From: Dipetalonema caudispina
Taxonomy: Eukaryota > Nematoda > Chromadorea > Rhabditida > Onchocercidae
Direction of reading: 5' to 3'
Length of the DNA stretch: 27,146 nucleotides
Assembly: GCA_013365325.1 (NCBI GenBank)
Contig: JABVXV010000552.1
Span: forward strand, 1 to 27,146
The number at the start of each line of letters is the position of its first letter. The first letter of the stretch is position 1. This document shows positions 9,610 to 27,146 of this stretch, piece after piece. Under the pieces are notes generated by a model. The model was not told the DNA's origin and searched no databases. It was given only the letters and a program-made list of their open reading frames with translations. Both the position numbers and the translations under genes were made by a program.

Positions 9610-10705
9610 AAGTTTTTGTTAGTAATAACTAAACTATACTTAATGTTAATCTTTTAAACTCATTTTTCTAAATCATTTAAAATTAACCTCAACTGATTAT
9701 CTTACTGATTCATCCCAAACAAATTTTCAACATTGGAAAATCAAATATTAATGTAATTTTAGAACGATGTCATCTCATCAGAAACAAACGAATTCAATCA
9801 TGTCATTGATTCCATTTTAATCAATTCCTTCACTGCGGATGATATGTAATATCGGAAATTTTATCAGTATTTCTCTACTGCTTTAATGTTCTTTTTTTTT
9901 TTCTTTCACGAAATTAACTCTATGTTTTACTTTTTAGTCAATTTTTTGATAGTATTGTTTAACTAATAGTTTGTATTAATGATACTTAACAGATTTCTTA
10001 CCGACATTTGAAGCAGTAATAATTAAGCAAGGAAAAAGTGCCAGTACCAGCATTTGCTAAGATATGTAACAAAGATTCTTTGAGAATTAGAAATTGTGAA
10101 AATTCGTAATTAAAGCTTCACAGTGATGTAGTTAATGAGAATAAGTGAAATGGATTATGAAGTTTGAAAGAGTGATAGAGACTGATAAGAGTTATCACAA
10201 AGCATACATCAATAGCTTGCGATCAAAGATGATTATCACTCTACAATATCTGAAATGATAACTAATACTACGATATGATCCTTTCGACTGTGCAATATAA
10301 CATAGTGTCTCAATTTTCATAGACCGCGTTAATTTCGGACAAAGCAGTCTAAGGTTTCTGCGAGATCTCGATGGAGGATGATATAGATTGGGGTTTTTTC
10401 TGGCAACAGTTTGTAATCATTTTAAATGTCTAAGATTTAATTACCTACTAGCAGTAAGAACAAAAGGTTGTGGCACGTTAGATCAATTAATTACTCATGT
10501 TACTGTCACATCACTTTACGTATTTTCTGCTATTGAAAAATTAGGGATGAGAGATATCTTCATTTTGATCAGATTAGCAGAATTATCCGAATTATTGCGT
10601 CATATTATCTGTTAATCGTTAATAATAATGCTTATCGTCAAAATATTACAAATTCCTTTAATTGGACTGATTTCTTGCATGGTGTAAGCAGTTATTACGT
10701 AAGAT
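9610..10705. promoter_or_regulatory. Shared 5' region of divergent GIPC and RUS genes
   Basis: The two genes are transcribed away from each other across about 1.1 kb. The stretch near 10320-10380 is less AT-rich and contains a short ATG-led frame at 10371 (MEDDIDWGFFWQQF, then a GTAATC donor-like sequence). I could not connect it to any downstream exon in phase. I cannot identify a TATA box or a defined binding site. If a promoter is shared, it must lie here, unless trans-splicing hides longer outrons. Confidence 0.4.
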
Positions 10706-13228
10706 ATGCCGAAATATACGGAATATTACGATGGGGAAATGTTCAATACGTGTGCAATCGATACGTGTACAATCAATACATGTATCACTAGCTTGAAATA
10801 TAATACTTTTACGCGACTAGGATATGCTGCGTATTGGAAATCGCTTTTTCGGGATATATTTATGCCTCGAGGCTATCCACAAAGTGTTTCACCAGATTAT
10901 ATAAACTATCAAATATGGGATACTATCCAAGCTTTTGCTAGTTCTATGAATTCAGCTTTAGCTACGGAAGCGATATTACGCGGTGTAGGCGTTGGAAATA
11001 AGGTGGTTATTAGATTATCATTTGGTCATTGTTGTAAAGATTTGTAATATCGAAATTTTTTTGCTGCATAATAGTGCTATAACGACGATTTAAGAATTGT
11101 TAAAACTATTTTACGCAATGCTGGTATTTTAAAATCAATTGAACCGAGGACATTGTAATCTAATGTAGACTATCTAACCGAAAAATTATAAAAAATAAGT
11201 TATATAGCGGCATTGTAGCATTGTAGAATTACATTTGGACCGAGAAACAATTATTGATCATATCGAAGAATTGAAAGAATATATTCAATCGATGTTTCGA
11301 TTGATTAACATGAATGTTTAGGAAACATATAAATGAAAAGTACTATAGATGATAGAATGGTGTTGATATTAAGTAATGGATGACTACTCTGTCGAATATT
11401 CAAATACAAAAATTATTGCAGGCTGCATCAGCAATGGCAGCAGCAGTTGCATGGTTAGTAAAAGATGGTATTGGGATGCTTGCACGGATTTTGTTTGCAT
11501 GGTTTTATAGTCCTCATTTAGATGCTGATTGTAAGCAATGGCGATTAATTGCTGATTGTTTCAACGATTTAGCGCTTTGTTTGGATTTAATTACACCGAT
11601 TTTCCCCAATCTTTTTATGCCTATCATATGTTTATCATCGATGGTACGTGCTGTTGTTGGTGTAGCAGGGGATGCTACGCGCACTGCAGTTGTCAATCAC
11701 CAGGTATGCATGTGTTTTTCTAAACATTAACGAAAACCGAACTTACTGCCTTATCAAGATATGGGAAGTGATACACTGATTGGTTTCGTAGAAGTCTTTG
11801 ATTTAATGGAAAGTTTAAATAAGCTGAAAAGACACTGCAACATGTTGGATAATGAAAAACAACATAGTCGAAATAAGCATAATCGTTAAATTGATTTGAT
11901 ATTAGTTTGAATGCTAATTACAATAAAATAATACAACTCGTTTTATTGTGATTCTTTCAGGCCATATCCGATAATGTAGGAGATGTTGCAGCAAAAGATG
12001 GTTCTCAGGAGACACTGGTCAATGTTTTTGCCCTTCTTTGTAGCCTATTATTGCTTCCTGCTGTTAAAGGAAATGTCGTTTCTATTTGGTTGCTATTCTG
12101 CCTTTTTACATTCATTCACTTATACGCCAATTATCGTGCAGTTAAATCATTGCAGTTGAGGACATTGAATCAATCACTGCTTCGAATTATTGTAAAGTAT
12201 GTCTTTAAAAAATGAAAAGATCTTGACTATATGACGTACTCTGCGTCGCTTTGCCATACGTTACGCCATGCGATTATGGAGTTAATTTTTGGACAGTCAA
12301 TGGATAGGGTAAGTTGCAATTATCAGAAATTTGGATCGACAGAATATTAGGGGCTGGGTTAAAATGAGACGTATTACTAATCATTTATAGGTAAAATTTA
12401 TTCAAATTAATTAGTTAGCTCCCTGTGAAGTATTGTTTTTTATTAGTCCTTGCAAAAAGTCCAAATATATCCTTCAATCTTTCCATGCTTATCGAATTTC
12501 ATGTGTTTTTTCTTCAGGAATTATACGACAACGAGAAAGACTGGTACTGTCAGTGAAGTGAGCAATAAAGAACCGATGCTATTGCACTGGAATTCATCAC
12601 AGCGCCATTATGGATGTCGTTTATTGGATATATTAACTTCATCAAATGAACTTTCATTTATATGTTCGAAATTTATTGTTATCTGTGATTTAAGAAATAA
12701 CTGCGGTTATGTATCAATGTCTAATGTATCCGATACATCTGATCAACTTCGAGCTGCTCTCTGCTTGGAATTAATGTTAAATACGAAAGCGTAAGTTTGT
12801 TTTACTTTTTTGACTTCTGCACTAATTTCACTGAACCTTCTTTGATGGTTATAAAAGAAAGTTCATGTTGCAATCATCATTTTTTCTGTGTATTTTACAC
12901 CGTTGTTGATCGCTATTGTAGAGATAATGTGACGGCCTTCCTTAAAAAAGACCTTATTGGATGGAACATTTTTCATTCCTCATATCACTTAAATGTCTTT
13001 TTTTCGGTATCATGTCAAATTTTAAAGCAGTTTTCTTTGTGTTCATTAATCATTTTTATCCTTATGTGAAGAATTGATTCCAGATTTTTATAAAGTTTGA
13101 TGTAAATCGATTCCAGACTTCCCTCACCTACAGAATTGGACGAATTTATTGAGACACTGAAGATAGGAGGCTGGTTAATCGATAAGCATCGACTTGTGTT
13201 TGACCTGTGGACCTACTCTGAGAAGTAA
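10706..13228 (+). CDS. rusf1: RUS family (DUF647) protein, RUSF1/C16orf58-like
   Basis: Five exons are supported: 10706-11002, 11422-11703, 11961-12196, 12518-12790 and 13117-13228. All borders are GT-AG and phases agree, giving 1200 bp and 399 residues. The N-terminus has TEYYDGEMFNTC, which lines up with the N-terminal motif of the animal homologue. The conserved DUF647 core starts at about residue 52 with FMPRGYPQSVSPDYINYQIW and continues with WLVKDGIGMLARILFAWF, CKQWRLIADCFNDLALCLDL, SMVRAVVGVAGDATRTAVVN and AAKDGSQETLVN. Two hydrophobic segments follow (NVFALLCSLLLLPAV; IWLLFCLFTFIHLYANYRA). The C-terminal part ends with TLKIGGWLIDKHRLVFDLW. The family is named after plant ROOT UV-B SENSITIVE proteins. 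The animal member has no established biochemical function and is predicted to be membrane-associated. The human protein is about 468 residues. Part of the shortfall is a missing segment between exons 4 and 5, where a small exon may have been overlooked. An antisense open frame at 11514-11696 is a shadow. Confidence 0.92.
12922..13038 (+). other. Candidate overlooked exon of the RUS gene
   Basis: Within the last intron, a TTGTAG acceptor-like site precedes a stretch open in the frame that follows exon 4. It reads DNVTAFLKKDLIGW, then NIFHSSYHLNVFFSV. Ending at the GT at 13039, it would be 117 bp and would keep phase into the final exon. Homologues have about 25-40 extra residues at this point, but these residues do not match them convincingly. 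It may be plain intron. Confidence 0.2.
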
Positions 13229-15053
13229 TTCAGCTTAATGCTGTCATGTGATTTATTTTTTTCCCCAATTTGTGTACATCATTATTTTATCCTATTTGTC
13301 ATGTGTAAAGTTTTATGCTAAAAAATGCCTTTAGGAATCTTTAATTTCATCCTCTTCAAGATTTTGATTCAGAGTAGCATTATAGCTCATTAGTGTTTGG
13401 CTAGAAACTTTTAGTTGAATAATAGAAAAATGCAGATAATGTCTCATTATTATCCTAATACAAATCATGATTTGCTATTAGCTTATTCCTTACCTGATAG
13501 CTGATTTATGGAAATTTCTCTTTTGAAATTTGTTGCTCATCTATGAAGAAGTATCTTAATAAATTTTCTCAGATTTATTTCATGGTTGTAGATTGAAAAA
13601 GAAATTGTTCAGTTGAAATCCGGACTAATGTTAACCTTTCTTAAACACTGTATAAAGCACTCTATCCGGCTCTATCTCTAATTTTGAATCTTGAGGTAGA
13701 CTATGTAAGGAAAAAAGGGCGCAAGGATGAATCGTAAAAATCGATGGAGCAATTTTGGATCAGTTGAAATTTCCCGTAGTTATACATTCGAAAATTATAT
13801 GGAGCCCCTATATAGAGGGAAAGGAGAGAAAGAAATCATTAATCTAAGCAATTCATGGATTGTAGCCATTGGCTAACGTCGATCACTAAACATTCATGCA
13901 ATTTTTTAAAGCATCGATTATTAACCAAAAATTTATTCATATTAAAGCATTCAGCTACGTAAATTAACGTATAATTAGGTGAAAAAGAATCAGTATGATA
14001 AAAGCAAGTAGTGACAAAACTGATGATAATTACATAAACAAAGATAAATCATTAAAAATGTACGAGAGTGCCCGTAACAGTTAGCTTACCCATTTTGGTA
14101 TTAATTTTTGGATAAATGGTCCATTTTGTTGTGAGCTCTTCTTGTACCCGTAATTCGTAATATAAAAGGGGAGGATTTAAAAAATGATTTTAATCCATTT
14201 ATACTTTAATAAAGTTAGGTCAAAACATTAATTAACAACAACAGTAGGAAGTATTGACGATGTCTACAAAAAGAATGTTTTTTTTTTTAGAATAAAATCA
14301 TATTATTAATATCAACAGTTATTTAAGATTAAAAAAAAAAGTTAAAGTACAGAAGGCTAAAGGAAATACAAAAGTTGTAATCATCAGAAAAAAAAAAAAG
14401 AAGTGATTTATGGCTAGCAGGGATTTCTAAGAAAGAAGTAATTTCACTCATATTATTTTTACGAATAAATTTTTCATTTTCACCCCATCCAATTTTCTTC
14501 TGAATTTTTTTCCAAATAACATACGAGCAACAAACGATTTCAATTATATTTGAAAAAAAAAAAAAAAAATTAAACTGATAAACAAACAATAATGACAGAT
14601 TTTACCACAACTGGAAGGATTAAACAATTCATAAATGATAAAGATTATTCAATTACTCTTATTTATTTGTAAAAATTTTTTCATCCTAACTTTTTCATTA
14701 TTTACAGAAATGAAAAGTAAGACTGAAATAAATTTTTCCAATGAGCTGCGCAAAAATTTCCAAAAATGCTAATAGATTATTAATTAACTTGAATTAAGAA
14801 AATTTGTAAAAAATATTAAAGCTATCTGCCAACCAAAGAAATCTGCACTTTTGATTTCTCTTGCCAGTATTTGCAATATCCATTTGTATAGTTTTTTTTT
14901 GTTGTTATCATTCTTTCGTTTCATCCTAAATACAAGAAAAAAAAATGAGAGATTACTTTAATTTTAGCTAAAAAAGAAAAAACAAAAACAAAAGTAATAG
15001 TAAGAAGTAATAAAAAAAAATAGAGCATATAAGATTAATTTAAGTAGTGCATA
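13229..15053. other. Convergent intergenic region between RUS gene and PDE4
   Basis: This contains the 3' ends of both genes. Candidate AATAAA motifs are at 13559-13564 (plus, for the RUS gene) and 14662-14667 (minus, for PDE4). Apart from A/T homopolymers, the only stretch that stands out is 14055-14170. It is richer in G and C than its flanks and open in two minus-strand frames. I could not place any gene here with confidence. Confidence 0.5.
14055..14170 (-). other. GC-richer island, possible unplaced exon
   Basis: Read on the minus strand, two frames are open. One gives VQEELTTKWTIYPKINTKM before a GGTAAGC donor-like sequence. The other gives KKSSQQNGPFIQKLIPKW, then a stop just after the same site. 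The plus strand has an ATTTTTGG motif resembling an Sm site. None of these readings matches a family I recognise. It could be a 3' exon of PDE4, an isolated exon, a small RNA gene or chance. Confidence 0.2.
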
Positions 15054-24804
<9,751 letters not shown>

Positions 24805-25655
24805 CTGAAATTATAATTTTTCACACTCAAACTTCATAATTTGTGATAAAATTTTTCTTTAATTTCAATTAATTTGAATTAATTTCAAATATCTTTTCCG
24901 CTTTTTTCTTAAAAAAAGAAAAAAAATTGGTAATACAAAAGACGCAATCTTGGAATTTTCTTCGAACTGTTTTTCCGTAACTGAAAAAAATTGGAAAATA
25001 TGAATTAAAGTTGTTTTTTCTTATTTTTTAAATAACAAACATCCATTATTTGAAGAAAAAAAAAAAAGACATTTATGCAATATAACACGCTATAACAAAG
25101 ATTCAAATTAAAAAATTTGGGAAATTCCAATATTTAATTTAAAATAAAAAATTATTGCATATTATACTAATCCTAAAAGTTCAATTTACAATTCAATCGG
25201 TAAATTTTCTAAATTATTCGTTTTAAAAAATAATTTTAAGATTCTTTCTCTGCAATAATAATGATACGAATATAAGACCTTGCATTATGTGACATTAAGT
25301 TCTGATATTTTTTAATTATCGAACCTTTTTCACAGCTAATTATTCAAAAATTTTGCTTCAATCTTAAACAATTATTTAATTATCTAACTTTCTCTACAAC
25401 TAATTCCTCATGCATTATGTTTCAGTGTTTGAACAATTATTTAATTATCAAACTTTCAACAAATTATTCATCAGCTACTTTTCCTTTTTTCCTTTTTTTT
25501 TTTTTTTTTTTTTTGATAGATCCTTTAGTGAAACGAAATATAGAAATTCTCGAAAACATTCCACAATATTAAATATGTTTTTCGGTTATGTTGCATGAGA
25601 AAATGCCAATAACATTTCCATTTACTGCTAACACATTATCTATAACGATTATAAT

Positions 25656-25692
25656 GACGACGACGACGATGACAATAATATTAATAATAACG

Positions 25693-25743
<51 letters not shown>
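25656..25743. repeat. GAC/AAT trinucleotide microsatellite
   Basis: A short GAC run is followed by ATA/ATT/AAC variants and then about 20 AAT units ending near 25741. It lies in the 5'-ward PDE4 intron and resembles the larger array at 18190-18552. Confidence 0.9.
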
Positions 25744-25744
<1 letters not shown>

Positions 25745-26949
25745 GTAATGCATTATGTTAGTATTGAATGATGAAAATTTAGCGCAAATATATCATCCAA
25801 AAAATTGCACTCTCCGACCAGTCAATTGAAATTTTTAGCAAAAATTATTGATGCTAAGAATTTTTCCAAAATTAATGATTTGCAAAAATTTTTTATCCCA
25901 AATTTCTTTTTTCGTCGGTTGAATTTTATTTAGAAAATTTGATGCTATCATTTTATGTGCTATTCTCCATTTAAAACATGAAAGTTAATAATATAAATAG
26001 CAATCCTTCTTGAGTTTTTTTTTTTTTTTTTGAAAAAATTTAAATTTCAAAATTTTATCTAGAATGAATTATCTATGAAAACATATTATGAATAATGATT
26101 TCTTCCAACTATGCCAAATAAATATAATATGTAAAAGGAAATTAGACAATAAACAGCTTCCATTTTCCATTATCCGGTATCAATTCATTTCACAGATTTA
26201 TTAGCTTCTGTTCAAAAAGCAAATCAATTGAAGTTTTTTGAATTCTTTTATCATTCATTAATTTGTATATCTCATTATTAATCAGAAAAAATAAACTAGT
26301 AAAAAAATCTAGAGAAAGTATTTTTCCTTTTTAATCGTCATGAACTTAATCAAATATCCATGGAAAAATTTTGCTAATTTTGTTTTCCAACCTACTAGAA
26401 GGAGGATAACTTACTTTTCTGATTAATTTTATTCAGGCAATGAATTTGGAAAAAATGGAAATAGTTGAGTACTTTAAATGTAAATTTTATATTACGTTTA
26501 ACATTTATATATCCCAAAATATAAATTATTTGAATTAACCATTGATAGAATCTCCTGTAAATCATAATTTTATGTTATTATTTCATTCATGTAATTTGAT
26601 AATTTTTTTTTTTCAAAACATCATTATCATTAAATAATGTAGCATAAAATTTGTATTTGAAAAGAATTTTTAATTAAAATTTTTTTTTTCTTTAAATTTA
26701 TTTAACTATTTTGACAATTAGCAGTGATTTAGTAGGATTTAGCTCCTCGAAATTATTCATTCAATCTACTATGGTTTCATTCTTTTTTCCCCTTGATGAT
26801 TTAGTTTTATTTCAATTTATGCCTTTTGATAATCAAACATCAATTTTTCTTTCATTCTTTTGCTTTCGTTGAAATCTATAATTATGCAAGGATATTTTTT
26901 TTTTTCAACAATATTATTTTTCTTCCATCAAAACAAAGTATACGGTATG

Positions 26950-26952
<3 letters not shown>

Positions 26953-27041
<89 letters not shown>
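26953..27041. repeat. 89-base uninterrupted poly-T run with A-rich flank
   Basis: Eighty-nine consecutive T bases are followed at once by TAAAATAAAA-type sequence and two further A runs (about 27064-27078 and 27099-27113). Open frames here encode only poly-Phe or poly-Lys. It could be a retrocopy tail, an expanded homopolymer or an assembly/sequencing artefact. Confidence 0.9.
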
Positions 27042-27047
<6 letters not shown>

Positions 27048-27146
27048 AAAAAAAATAAAATTAAAAAAAAAAAAAAAAGTATCATTATTTTTTTCCAAAA
27101 AAAAAAAAAAAAATTAAGTATTGAGAGTAAATTCATTTTTTTCTTT

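Larger units (their letters stand above)
24805..27146 (-). other. 5'-ward PDE4 intron running to the window edge
   Basis: The sequence upstream of the first visible PDE4 exon shows no UCR1 coding on the minus strand to the end of the window. I therefore read it as at least 2.3 kb of intron, or intron plus an upstream alternative promoter region. It contains simple repeats at 25656-25743 and 26953-27041. Confidence 0.6.

Noticed and set aside
10388..10615. Plus-strand open frame upstream of the RUS gene
   Set aside because: The ATG is not in phase with any RUS exon, the protein matches nothing I recognise, and the N-terminal motif TEYYDGEMFNTC supports the downstream start at 10706.
10537..10788. 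A second plus-strand frame open for 84 codons, overlapping RUS exon 1
   Set aside because: It has no start codon near its beginning. The alternative frame from 10706 is the one that aligns with the RUS family, so this is probably a shadow.
11514..11696. Minus-strand open frame
   Set aside because: It is the reverse complement of a conserved DUF647 exon.
12797..13069. Plus-strand open frame in the last RUS intron taken as a separate gene
   Set aside because: It starts just after a canonical donor, is not family-like as a whole, and the downstream exon joins in phase without it. Only the 12922-13038 part is kept as a weak exon candidate.
14329..14589. Minus-strand open frame in the intergenic region
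   Set aside because: It is dominated by Phe/Ile/Lys from A/T homopolymers and has no recognisable motif or good splice context.
26860..27136. Open frames with poly-Phe and poly-Lys
   Set aside because: They arise from the 89-base T run and adjoining A runs.

Overview
The window looks like nuclear DNA from a nematode. It is very AT-rich, its coding exons are broken by many small introns (mostly 125-600 bp) full of A/T homopolymers, it holds three animal gene families (GIPC adaptor, RUS/DUF647 protein, PDE4 cAMP phosphodiesterase), and it carries a nematode-style serpentine chemoreceptor next to decayed tandem relatives. The base composition and intron style would suit a clade III (possibly filarial) nematode, but that is inference, not proof. 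No CRISPR array, bacterial operon, tRNA, rRNA or intact transposon was seen.

Layout, left to right. (1) 1-2.4 kb: remnants of two tandemly duplicated receptor units. One carries a recognisable but frameshifted, stop-containing first exon. (2) 2.4-4.5 kb, + strand: an apparently intact seven-transmembrane receptor of chemoreceptor type. (3) 4.5-5.5 kb: convergent intergenic region with an ATAAAT minisatellite. (4) 5.5-9.6 kb, - strand: a complete nine-exon GIPC gene (490 codons), assembled here with every splice phase matching. (5) 9.6-10.7 kb: shared divergent 5' region. (6) 10.7-13.2 kb, + strand: a five-exon RUS-family (DUF647, RUSF1/C16orf58-like) gene, 399 codons as modelled. (7) 13.2-15.05 kb: convergent intergenic region. 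(8) 15.05 kb to beyond the right edge, - strand: the 3' eleven exons of a PDE4-type cAMP phosphodiesterase (end of UCR1, UCR2, whole catalytic domain, C-terminal tail). The 5' exons lie outside the window. One intron is almost wholly a TTA/TAA microsatellite, and the 5'-most visible intron contains an 89-base poly-T run.

The genes are not obviously co-regulated. GIPC and the RUS gene are divergent and may share a promoter region. Functionally, the receptor and PDE4 both belong to GPCR/second-messenger signalling and GIPC is a PDZ adaptor for receptor trafficking, but their adjacency is probably coincidental. I did not find a convincing new system. The most useful leads are the receptor birth-and-death array, the long basic N-terminal extension of GIPC, the apparently missing segment near the RUS C-terminus, and repeat expansions sitting right next to PDE4 splice sites.
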